Assembly: GCA_029531795.1 (NCBI GenBank)
Contig: JAPEIS010000016.1
Span: forward strand, 1-64,000
DNA: 64,000 bases
Source of the DNA: Sclerotinia nivalis
Taxonomy: Eukaryota > Ascomycota > Leotiomycetes > Helotiales > Sclerotiniaceae
Reading direction: 5' to 3'
Part shown: one piece after another, positions 24,283 to 33,447 of the stretch
Layout: every line of letters begins with the position of its first letter
Position numbering within the stretch: the stretch's first letter is position 1
The notes under the pieces: generated by a model
The model's database searches: none
Seen by the model: the letters and a program-made list of their open reading frames with translations, nothing else
Told to the model about the DNA's origin: nothing
Made by a program: the position numbers and the translations under genes

Positions 24283-25496
24283 AATAAAGAATGCTTTGAA
24301 GAATAATTCTTTTGGAACTTTTACTCATTGTATCATTTCCCAAAAGATTGAAAGTTTGTAATCAAAATTATCATTATCCCCTTTATATTTTTTATTATCG
24401 TTATAGATCCTTAAAAAATTGATAAATAATTGATAACTATTTTCCATTCTTTCTCCTTTCTTTTTCTTCTTGTTATTATCGATATCGGATTGTTCGTTTA
24501 AATCATCTTCTTCTTTTTCTTCTTTTTCTTCTTCTTGTTGAGATACTTTTGAAGATAGATCTTCTTTAGTATTTCGATTGTAATCTATAGCGATCTGATA
24601 TAGGCACTCTTTTGATCGAAACTTAGATAATAGAATACTATTATCTTTTAGATGTTCTTTAATCTGTTATTCTATTCATGGAATATAATCTCTTGTCCTT
24701 ACAGCAGTATAGAATACTTGATCAGGTTCCACATCGTCTTTCAATACGAATACTTTATTAATATATAGAACTTTCCTGAATTTTTGAAGTTCTGTTTTAT
24801 CGACAACATTGAAATACTCTAATTTGAAGCCTCCGAAATCGTCCTATAGGATTTCCGTAAGGTCGTGATCGATAATCTGTTCTTTATCATATTAAAGATA
24901 TTTGAATATAATATAATCGTTGATGATTTCAGTGTCTCCGTGTTCATCCTTTCTTACAGTAATCCAATTTCTGAATTCTTCTTTGCAGTGGGATAATCAT
25001 AATTATCAGGTAGTGGATTTAGCATATCCATAATGGAGGTCTTTCCAAATATATTTGTTGTTGTTTTCGGATTTGTAAATAGTATGTTTTTGAAAGGAAT
25101 GGGGAAATGAAATGGGAAAGTATATTGTTTAAATTGTTTATTTGTTGAATTGTAGATTCTTGAAAGAATGTTATTTCATAAGAAAGAAAAAGAGTATATT
25201 TGTACTACAATTCGTATGCAAAATATATAATGGACGCAGGAATCTAACTACTACAATAACAATCGAACTCCCTTGAGTTTCCTTCTGAAAACGGTATTCA
25301 AAATTGATTTATTAGTATACCAATATCCTAATAAAGCAAAAAAACGGTATTCTTGATATCCAAATAGAAACAATATCCACTTGTTTGAAGATTGATATCT
25401 CTTCAAATTGATTCAACTAATTCTCAAAAGATCCTTCAGGAAAACAATATTCCTTAAAGATATCCAAGTCCCCTAATTTGTGATATTACTAATTAA
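24283..25496. other. 5' leader and Gag upstream part of decayed Copia
   Basis: No open frame of note. The minus strand shows short Gag-like open pieces with a Glu/Lys-rich stretch near 24510-24540, then A+T-rich leader next to the LTR at 25497. I could not define a primer-binding site here. Confidence 0.5.
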
Positions 25497-25687
25497 TATT
25501 GGTATCGAAATAATAAGATTCAAAGTGTAAAGTACTTTAGTCTATTTGATAAAACTTGATTCTTCATTTTGTTACTATCTATATTGAAAGAACGAGCTCC
25601 TTAAATACATATTAAAGGAGCTTGTACGATCCCTTATGATCATATGATTTAACTACGGTTCATGATCATATGACTGTGATCCCGATA
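25497..25687 (-). repeat. LTR of decayed Copia (5' LTR in element sense)
   Basis: 191 bases, partner of 19429-19637. It starts TATTGG where the partner has TGTTGG and ends CCCGATA where the partner has CTTGACA, as expected from transition mutations at the termini. Confidence 0.8.
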
Positions 25688-26035
25688 GAATCCTTTCGAG
25701 ATGTAGGTCATTGTACGGGGACGAAGGTTCGAAGGATAATTTAGAAGGAGTTGGGAAAAGCTAGAATGAGCAATCGATCTAGTTGAAGAGTAATCTTTCT
25801 CAGGGTTTGAAAGGATTCAAGGTTCTTGAATGATTATAAGATCGATATCGAATTCTAAAGCAAGTTGAAAAGCACTTTCGGTAGTTTGAGGGCTCTTGTT
25901 TAGGTTGATTTGAAGAATGCGAATATTGTTGTATAACATTAATTGGATTTCCGAACAGTTGTTTGGTATATTTCGCATGCTTTAGAGCTAGCTTTATACT
26001 CTCCTTTGCAATTAGCGCATTTGATCATTAAATGC
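25688..26035 (-). mobile_element. LINE copy B, middle segment (ORF1 end, ORF2 start)
   Basis: This short piece joins the two ORFs of LINE B. ORF1 ends with TAA at 25941-25939 and ORF2 starts with ATG at 25939-25937, so stop and start overlap as TAATG. The ORF1 tail continues the Cys-rich end (IKCANCKGEYKASSKAC). ORF2 starts MLYNNIRILQINLNKSPQ and reaches the endonuclease motif IIIQEP within 40 codons, then meets a stop where copy A has Trp. Left and right neighbours are the two Copia insertions. Confidence 0.85.
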
Positions 26036-26564
26036 TGTGAGAATTCCTAATAAGTTATTAAAACACTTAATAATATTTACCGAACCAATAGTTATATGAT
26101 CACGTGATATATTAATAATATGATTTCATATTATTAAATTTTATTATTATATAAAATTTCGATCATATATCATATCAGAATGATTTATAATGGAATAGAA
26201 TGAAATGGAAGCATATAGAATTTTCTTATTCTCAGATTGAATACTATTGGTTATTATTTCCTTTTATTATATAAAATGATTCTATAAGATTCGATTTAAA
26301 TCGATCTTATTTATAATCATAGAATAGTGTAGAATCTCATTAAAATCTATAAATACGAAGATCTTCTTCAAAGAATTCTTCGAAAAAATAAGCAGATAAA
26401 AATTCAATATTCAATATATATATAATTCTGACTTCAATATTCTATTGTTCATATATTCGATCACTCCTAAGCTAAATACGACTAAGTCTTCCACTATTAT
26501 AATAAATAATATTATAGTATTATTATTATATTATTTATTATTATCCGATCAACCTCCTACGAGA
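26036..26564 (+). repeat. 5' LTR of intact Copia
   Basis: 529 bases starting TGTGAGAATTCC and ending CTACGAGA. Very A+T-rich. It does not end with the usual CA, but the end is fixed by the flanking target duplication and the match to 31279-31807. Confidence 0.93.
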
Positions 26565-26584
26565 GGTTATGAGCCCGGCTAGTC
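26565..26584 (+). promoter_or_regulatory. Primer-binding site, half-tRNA type
   Basis: GGTTATGAGCCCGGC follows the LTR without a gap. Its complement, GCCGGGCTCATAACC, matches the anticodon stem-loop of initiator methionine tRNA (CTCATAA loop) rather than the CCA end of a tRNA. Drosophila copia and Ty5-like elements prime from a tRNAiMet fragment cut in the anticodon loop. That mechanism is inferred here from the match alone. Confidence 0.75.
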
Positions 26585-27050
26585 AAATACTAGCTTAAAA
26601 AGGGGTACTAGCTCGATTCAAAGCTATAATATTATAGCTATTGAGCTGTCGAATATCACTATATCGATATAATATCAATATCATATTGAATTATTATCGA
26701 AATATACTAAAATAAACCCTGAGGCCTGCGTCCCTGAAGCTAAACCTAATTGAGTGAATAAAATTAGGTCCCTAGACGATATATTTAAGCTATACGCTAC
26801 CCATAGCGGGTGATATATCAATTTCTTCATACCAAGGTGCCCTAGCTTATTTAGGCTTTATTTTATAAAGTTTAAAATAAAGATCTAATTTAAGAGGTGG
26901 CTGGTTTATTATACCGAAATCGATCTAATTTCGATATTAAATCGAATCACTATCGAATTCCATTCAAATTTTAATACTAAATTCATCAAAATTAGTATTA
27001 ATACTATACTAGATTAAAAGTCCATATAGCTTACATATAAAAGCTTAAAA
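26585..27050 (+). other. Copia 5' leader
   Basis: Untranslated leader of 466 bases between the primer site and the polyprotein ATG. It contains short palindromic A+T-rich tracts. No other feature is recognised. Confidence 0.7.
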
Positions 27051-30000
27051 ATGGCTTCTGGTATAACTTTTAAAGGAGAACCCTTAAAAGGGAGGTCTAA
27101 TTATATTGAATGGATAAATAAGGCTAAATTATACCTCGAAATTAATGGTTTTATGCCTTATATCGATGGATCCGAAACGCCTCCAAATAAATCATTATAT
27201 GTAAATGATAAAGGAGAGCCTTATACCCCAGAATTGGCTATTAAATTCAATGAAAAAGCTTCCGAATATCTTCGAAATGAAAAGAGAGCTTTAGGAGCTA
27301 TTAAATCTATAATTAGCTTCGAATTAGTCGAAAGATTTAAGGATAAAACTACGGCTAAAACTCTCTGGGAAGCTATTAATAAAATATTCGGAGAATCTTC
27401 ACTAGAACTAATGGGGAGATATCTGAATAAACTAATAGAATCCAATTATAATAGTTCTGATGATATGGATGATTATACTAATTCTATTCAATCATCGTAT
27501 AACTATTTAAAATCAATGAAATACGAAATTCCGAAGGCTTTTATAGCATGGTTTCTTTTTAGAGGCCTACCTAGTTCTTTCGATGGTTTTGCCTCTAGAA
27601 AATACGAAGAATTAGCTAAGGAGCTAGCTAATAATGACAACAATATTGATTTAGATAATTTATTTTCTGAATTAATATCTGAAGAGGCTAGAATGAAATC
27701 TAATACAGATTTCAATGCAAATAAGGCTAGCTTTAAAAATAAGAATAAAACTCCTTATTGTAGTCATTGCCGAAAGAAGGGTCATTTAGAATCAAAATGC
27801 TTCATTAAATACCCTGAATTAAAGAATAATAAGGGTGCTAATAATAAGCAATCTAATTCTAATTCAAATTCGAATTCGAATAATGATTCGAGCAAAAAGA
27901 ACCCTCTTTCAAACAAACAGTTAATGACTGTGAATCATAATATCGGAATAGCTAATTTAGCTAATATTTCGAAATATAAATTCATATTAGATTCCGGTGC
28001 CACAGAACATTATTGCCCTAATAAAGAATGGTTTATTAATTATAAACCATTAAAGAATCATTGTATCACTGTAGCTAGTGGTGAAAACGTCTCAATCGAA
28101 GGAATAGGCGATATTCCTATTATTATTAATAATAATTCAGAGGTGATTATTCAAGGGGTATATTATATACCCAAATTAGCTACAACCTTAATTAGTACGA
28201 ATAAAATAGCTACTAGAGGTTGGGCTAGTCATATTATCCCTCCTGGAGACAAAATCAACCTAGTTCATAAAGGGTATAATATTAAAACCACAGCTCCTTG
28301 GATCAATAATGCTTATTATTTAGATTTTAAAATAAACTCTAAATATATCGAAAGCATTAATACCAATAACAGCTCTGAATTCGAAGAAGAACCAGAGCTA
28401 TTAGCCAATAAAATCGATTTGAATCTAATGCATAAGAGATTAGGTCATATCAATAAGGATCATCTCATCAAATCCTTAAATATTAAATCAGAAGATAATA
28501 TATCTGATTTAAATACATGCGAACCATGTAAATTCGGCAAATTCCATCAAATAATAAGCCGAGAACCTTCTGAAATACCTCCTATATCGAATAAATTCGA
28601 AAAATTCAGCCTTGATATTGCAGGGCCCTTTCGAATTACAGGAATTAAAGGTGAAAAATACTTTTTAACCTTTACGGAATGGGCTACTAGAGCTATTTGG
28701 GTATATCCCATTAAATTCAAATCACAAGCCTACGATATTCTAATAGAGTTTTATAATCTAATTAAAACTCAGTTTAAAATTAACATTAAAATATTAAGAC
28801 TAGATAATGCTCTAGAGTTTTTATCGAATAAATGGTCTATTTTCATCAAAAATCACGGGATTATTTCAGAGTATATAAGCCCGTATACGCATTCCCAAAA
28901 TGGAATAGCTGAGGTATTAAATAGATATATAATCGAAAGATTATTATGTCTAATTAAAGAAAAAGATATTCCTCTTTTTCTATGGCCTTATCTAATTCAG
29001 GCTATAGCCCATATCAAGAATAGAACCTATAATAGTTCTATTAAATCATCACCTTTCGAATTGATATATAATAAGAAACCTAATCTAGATTATATAAAAA
29101 TACTAGGTTCACTCACTTATATATTGAATAACAAAGAAATTCGAAAAGGGAAAATGGATTTTAGGGCTCGAAAAGGTATATTAGTAGGTTTTGAATCCTC
29201 TAATAACTTTCTAATATATATCCCTGCAATAAAAAGAGTGATTAGTGCAAGGGATGTTGATATTCAGGAGAATTTAAAATATTCCGATGAATATAAAAAT
29301 CAGGATTTAAATATTTTGGAAGAAGAAAGCCCTGATTTCGAACCTATTAATACTATAAGTCAAGAAGAAGAAAATTCAACTTCAATTATAGTAGAAACCC
29401 CTACTCCTGAAAGGGAAATAGTCGAAATATCCGACGAATCAGAGCTTTCGGATGTTGAAATCAAAGAAAACTCTTTCGAAAAACCCGAAATTCGAACCTC
29501 TAAACGAATTAGAGGTCTAGAACCTGAAAATAAAGGCTTTTCATATGATCATAAAGGTGTGTCATACTATGGTCTAGCTTTTTCGGGGTATTTTAATTCG
29601 ATCAATAAGGGGGTGAAACTCGAAATCGACGACGAAAATTCGAAAAACCTTCAATTAGCCTTCGATATTCGGCTTAATAATAACAACAAAATCATTATTA
29701 AAAAGCCTGATCATATATTGACCGAACCAAAATCCTATAAAGAAGCAATTAGCTCACCGGAGAAAGAATATTGGCTAAAAGCTATGGACTACGAAATAAA
29801 TACCCTTGAATTGAATAAAACCTGGGATATTATTAATAATCCAAATAACAATAAAACCCTTAAAACTAGATGGGTTTATAAAATAAAGGATTTGGGTGAT
29901 TTCATCGAATTCAAAGCTAGATTCGTAGCTAAAGGATTCGAGCAATTATACGGATTAGACTATATTGATACCCATGCATCCGTAGTTAAATCGATGGCTT

Positions 30001-31241
30001 GGAAGCTATTATTCGTATTAGCTCTCCAAAATGATTGGCTAATTCATAAAATCGATATGGTATTAGCTTTTGCTCAAGGCAATATCGATACACCTCTGAT
30101 CTTAACCCCTCCTGAAGGCTTTAATGAATTAAATAATAAAGCTTTAAAATTAAATAAGGCTTTATACGGTCTAAAACAATCGGCTCGAATCTGGTATTAT
30201 ACCTTAAAAGACATTCTAAACAAATTAGATTTCAATAATCTAATCACTGAAGAATGTATTTTTATCAATAAGAATAAGAATATCATTCTCAGTATATACG
30301 TCGATGATATAGCTATTATAGCTCCAAATCAAGAGATTATTAATGAATTCATTAGTAATCTTAAAAAGCATTTCGATTTAAAAGATCTAGGGCCTATTAA
30401 AGACTATTTAGGCATTCAAATCGAAAGAAAAGCCGACTGTTTAAAGCTACACCAATCAGAATATACCAAAAAGATATTAGCTAGATTCGGAATGCTAGAT
30501 TCACACCCTGTTTCCACTCCAATGGATCCGAAAATAAAGCTTTACTATAATAAAGAAAAAGCTAATAATAAGGATATAAAATTATATCAAGAAATTATTG
30601 GTTCTTTATTATATTTATCACTTGGAACTAGATTAGATATAGCTTTTCACGTCGGTAGATTAGCTAGTTTCTCGTCCAATCCTAGCTCTATACATCTCCA
30701 AGCCGCAAAAAGAATACTACGATATTTAAGAGGTACTATTAATAAAGGTACTAATTATAAACGCAATAATAACCCTTATATTAAAGGTTATTGTGATTCG
30801 GATTATGGGGGTGATGTTAATACGTATAAATCAACTAGCGGATACGTATTTACACTAGCAGAAGGGCCTATTAGTTGGAAATCTAAACTACAATCAGTAG
30901 TAGCTCAATCAACTTCAGAGGCTGAATTTATAGCTATTAATATTGCAGCTAAAGAGGCTATATATATTAAAAAGCTATTAAAAGAACTCAATCTGTATAA
31001 ACAAGATAAATTCCCACTATATACAGATAATCAAGCCGCGCTAGCACTTGCTAAAAACCCTATATTTCACGAAAGAAGCAAGCATATAGCAATACGGTTT
31101 TACTATATTAGAGATATTATAAATTCAGGTGATTTAGATCTAATTTATATATCTACTAATGATCAAAAAGCCGATGGCCTTACTAAGCCATTAGCTCGAA
31201 TTAAATTAATCGAATTCTTAAAACAGATTAATTTATATTAA
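27051..31241 (+). CDS. Copia Gag-Pol polyprotein, intact
   Basis: A single open frame of 1396 residues encoding all functions needed for retrotransposition. Gag covers residues 1-230, with a CCHC knuckle at 237-250 (CSHCRKKGHLESKC) followed by an Asn/Ser run. The aspartic protease has LDSGATEHY at 313-321. Integrase has an HHCC region around 435-500 (HKRLGHI ... CEPCKFGK), catalytic DIAGPF, LRLDNALEF and HSQNGIAEV. RT (about 860-1110) has WVYKIK, ARFVAKGFEQ, LNKALYGLKQSARIWY and the box YVDDIA. RNase H has GYCDSDYGGD, STSEAEFIA, YTDNQAAL and DGLTKPL near the end. There is no frameshift between Gag and Pol, as in many Copia elements. Codon use is strongly A/T-ending like the element itself. 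The start ATG is the first in the leader-proximal frame. Confidence 0.97.
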   Translation: MASGITFKGEPLKGRSNYIEWINKAKLYLEINGFMPYIDGSETPPNKSLYVNDKGEPYTPELAIKFNEKASEYLRNEKRALGAIKSIISFELVERFKDKTTAKTLWEAINKIFGESSLELMGRYLNKLIESNYNSSDDMDDYTNSIQSSYNYLKSMKYEIPKAFIAWFLFRGLPSSFDGFASRKYEELAKELANNDNNIDLDNLFSELISEEARMKSNTDFNANKASFKNKNKTPYCSHCRKKGHLESKCFIKYPELKNNKGANNKQSNSNSNSNSNNDSSKKNPLSNKQLMTVNHNIGIANLANISKYKFILDSGATEHYCPNKEWFINYKPLKNHCITVASGENVSIEGIGDIPIIINNNSEVIIQGVYYIPKLATTLISTNKIATRGWASHIIPPGDKINLVHKGYNIKTTAPWINNAYYLDFKINSKYIESINTNNSSEFEEEPELLANKIDLNLMHKRLGHINKDHLIKSLNIKSEDNISDLNTCEPCKFGKFHQIISREPSEIPPISNKFEKFSLDIAGPFRITGIKGEKYFLTFTEWATRAIWVYPIKFKSQAYDILIEFYNLIKTQFKINIKILRLDNALEFLSNKWSIFIKNHGIISEYISPYTHSQNGIAEVLNRYIIERLLCLIKEKDIPLFLWPYLIQAIAHIKNRTYNSSIKSSPFELIYNKKPNLDYIKILGSLTYILNNKEIRKGKMDFRARKGILVGFESSNNFLIYIPAIKRVISARDVDIQENLKYSDEYKNQDLNILEEESPDFEPINTISQEEENSTSIIVETPTPEREIVEISDESELSDVEIKENSFEKPEIRTSKRIRGLEPENKGFSYDHKGVSYYGLAFSGYFNSINKGVKLEIDDENSKNLQLAFDIRLNNNNKIIIKKPDHILTEPKSYKEAISSPEKEYWLKAMDYEINTLELNKTWDIINNPNNNKTLKTRWVYKIKDLGDFIEFKARFVAKGFEQLYGLDYIDTHASVVKSMAWKLLFVLALQNDWLIHKIDMVLAFAQGNIDTPLILTPPEGFNELNNKALKLNKALYGLKQSARIWYYTLKDILNKLDFNNLITEECIFINKNKNIILSIYVDDIAIIAPNQEIINEFISNLKKHFDLKDLGPIKDYLGIQIERKADCLKLHQSEYTKKILARFGMLDSHPVSTPMDPKIKLYYNKEKANNKDIKLYQEIIGSLLYLSLGTRLDIAFHVGRLASFSSNPSSIHLQAAKRILRYLRGTINKGTNYKRNNNPYIKGYCDSDYGGDVNTYKSTSGYVFTLAEGPISWKSKLQSVVAQSTSEAEFIAINIAAKEAIYIKKLLKELNLYKQDKFPLYTDNQAALALAKNPIFHERSKHIAIRFYYIRDIINSGDLDLIYISTNDQKADGLTKPLARIKLIEFLKQINLY

Positions 31242-31278
31242 TATTATTAAAATATTTAATACACTTATTATGGGGGTG

Positions 31279-31807
31279 TGTGAGAATTCCTAATAAGTTA
31301 TTAAAACACTTAATAATATTTACCGAACCAATAGTTATATTATCACGTGATATATTAATAATATGATTTCATATTATTAAATTTTATTATTATATAAAAT
31401 TTCGATCATATATCATATCAGAATGATTTATAATGGAATAGAATGAAATGGAAGCATATAGAATTTTCTTATTCTCAGATTGAATACTATTGGTTATTAT
31501 TTCCTTTTATTATATAAAATGATTCTATAAGATTCGATTTAAATCGATCTTATTTATAATCATAGAATAGTGTAGAATCTCATTAAAATCTATAAATACG
31601 AAGATCTTCTTCAAAGAATTCTTCGAAAAAATAAGCAGATAAAAATTCAATATTCAATATATATATAATTCTGACTTCAATATTCTATTGTTCATATATT
31701 CGATCACTCCTAAGCTAAATACGACTAAGTCTTCCACTATTATAATAAATAATATTATAGTATTATTATTATATTATTTATTATTATCCGATCAACCTCC
31801 TACGAGA
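31279..31807 (+). repeat. 3' LTR of intact Copia
   Basis: Match to 26036-26564 with one visible mismatch. It is preceded by TATGGGGGTG, a plausible short polypurine tract. Confidence 0.93.
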
Positions 31808-33197
31808 AATGCTGACAAGGTTTGCCTTTAGCTTGACAAATTAGACAAAAATGACCAGCTGTAATATGATTATTGCTACAAAGTCCACAAGCTGGAGGTT
31901 TTTTGCAATATGATTCGTTATGGCCGAATCCTTGACATTTATTGCATTGAGAGGAAGGGGTGGAAGGATAGAATCTTTCAACTCTGACGCTAATACCAGC
32001 GATATATAGTCTTTTTCGAATAGCTAATTCTGCTTCCTTTTGTGTAGCAAACGCAATCACAATTGCTCCTTCTTGTTGAGTAGCTCTTTTAGAAGCATTA
32101 GTGAGCCAATAAGGGGTATCCATTATAATGAGCCCTGAATTGAAGGTTTTAATTTCGTCTTTAATCAAATCCATTCCTTTTGGACCAGAGAATTCCTTGA
32201 TTGGGATCTTGTGTATAATCACTTTGTGCTATAGTTTGTCGATTTGAAGTCTTTCTGATTCGAGAATACGATTCCAGACTTCTTTTTTTTCTATAAGGAA
32301 TTGTGCATTGAAAGGGCTGTTAGTGGTTAGGATGATATTGTTGCTTCTGGTTGTAGTAATGGCCGAGATAACTGGTCCGTTGATGCCAGCCTTTTTGAAA
32401 GCTTCATTGATCTTGTTTCTTGTATGTAATGGTATAAAAGAATTGGGTTGATGAAGAAGTGGATTGATAAGGATTAATCGTTTGCTAAGAACATCATTTT
32501 TTTGCTTTACAGGCTTTTGTTTTGTAGAGTTCCCTTTGGGAATTATTTTCCATTCCCCTACTGATTTGGTAACAGTAGCATAGTTTGCTTTGTTAATTGG
32601 TGAAGCGTTTGTTGAAGGAGTAATTAATTGATTGGGAAGGTTGGAAAGATGATTGGCTTGATTTTCAATCCTTTTGGTAGTCTTTTCGAGATAAGAGATT
32701 TGTGATATAATAATATTCGAGGCTCTTGTCAATTTTCCTTTTTCGAGGTATTCACGGAATATTTCGATTAGATCTAGGATCTTCGATTGTTCTTCGATTT
32801 CCTTTTCCAAAGAAGTAGCTAGAATAAGAAGATCTCTAGCTTTTTGGATAGCTTCTTTTGGTTTTGTGGAGTTAGATCCTGATTGACTAGATTGCCTGAT
32901 TCCGGAGTTGATTGATTGTTGATGACGTTTGTTATTGATTTTAAAAGGAATCGATCTATCAGGGGATCGGAATAGATCATCTGAATTGAGAATATCCAAT
33001 TGGTTTTGCGAATTGAAAGATTGGGTTGGGGTAGGATTCAAGAGATTGGGTGATCTTTGTATTGTGAAGGGGTTTCTGGATGGGGGGATTGGGTCAATGG
33101 TGGAGGGGCTGGATGTTGAAGAGCCTAGCATTACTATTACTCGTAGGGGAGTAGGTTCAGAAGATGATCCAAGGGATCCTTCTATCGAAAAGTCCAT
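31808..33197 (-). pseudogene. LINE B ORF1 (Gag-like, zinc knuckles)
   Basis: The RNA-binding ORF1 protein of a Tad1-like LINE. From the N-terminus: a Ser/Pro-rich region, a coiled-coil-like stretch (about residues 115-180, Glu/Lys/Leu-rich), an RRM-like central part, and C-terminal CCHC knuckles: CNKCQGFGHNESYC and CGLCSNNHITAGHFC, with a further CANC motif beyond the Copia insertion. The only nonsense codon in this segment is TAG at 32228, where copy A has Trp (DKPWHK). The insertion splits the gene in its knuckle region, so no full protein can be made. Without those two lesions the frame would be open. Confidence 0.85.
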
Positions 33198-33447
33198 TAT
33201 TGGACTTGATAAACCTATCAGAGCCTTATACGTTCAAATAAGGAGAAAAGTTGAGGGAAGTTGGAAAGAGTTTTTACGCGAATTTTCGTGTAAGTTTTGT
33301 GTTTTGAGCAACGACGACAGTATTACAATAACTACTGAGCCGATTCACTTGGGAACAATTAGAATGAATTTTGAGAGTATTTCTTTATTAAATAAAGAGA
33401 AGAACTGGTTGTATTTCAAAGAAATTTTGTTCTTCGAAATTTGTTGT
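31808..33447 (-). mobile_element. LINE copy B, 5' segment (5' UTR and ORF1)
   Basis: The front of LINE B. The 5' end is set at 33447 because similarity to copy A stops there (GAAATTTGTTGT shared, then unrelated). The 5' untranslated region is 33198-33447. ORF1 starts at ATG 33197 and, after removing the Copia and one copy of its target duplication, is 493 codons to the TAA at 25941, exactly the length in copy A. Confidence 0.88.

Larger units (their letters stand above)
19429..25687 (-). mobile_element. Decayed Ty1/Copia element nested in LINE B
   Basis: A complete but dead LTR retrotransposon in minus orientation. Left LTR 19429-19637 (TGTTGG to TTGACA) and right LTR 25497-25687 share most bases, with an 18-base indel. 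The 5-bp target duplication GAATC is at 19424-19428 and 25688-25692, and the empty site is visible in LINE copy A near 39637. Coding remnants in Gag-to-RNase H order lie between 24282 and 19702. Two 213-bp solo LTRs have inserted into it. It must be older than the Copia at 26036-31807, judged by LTR divergence and stops. Confidence 0.85.
26036..31807 (+). mobile_element. Intact young Ty1/Copia retrotransposon
   Basis: A 5772-bp element with two 529-bp LTRs (26036-26564, 31279-31807) in which I found one mismatch (ATATGATC against ATATTATC). The 5-bp target duplication is AATGC at 26031-26035 and 31808-31812. It has a tRNA-like primer site directly after the left LTR, one open Gag-Pol frame of 1396 codons, and a short G-rich tract GGGGG just before the right LTR. 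The insertion interrupts ORF1 of LINE B, and the uninterrupted sequence is present in LINE A near 39980. By structure it could be autonomous. Confidence 0.95.
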
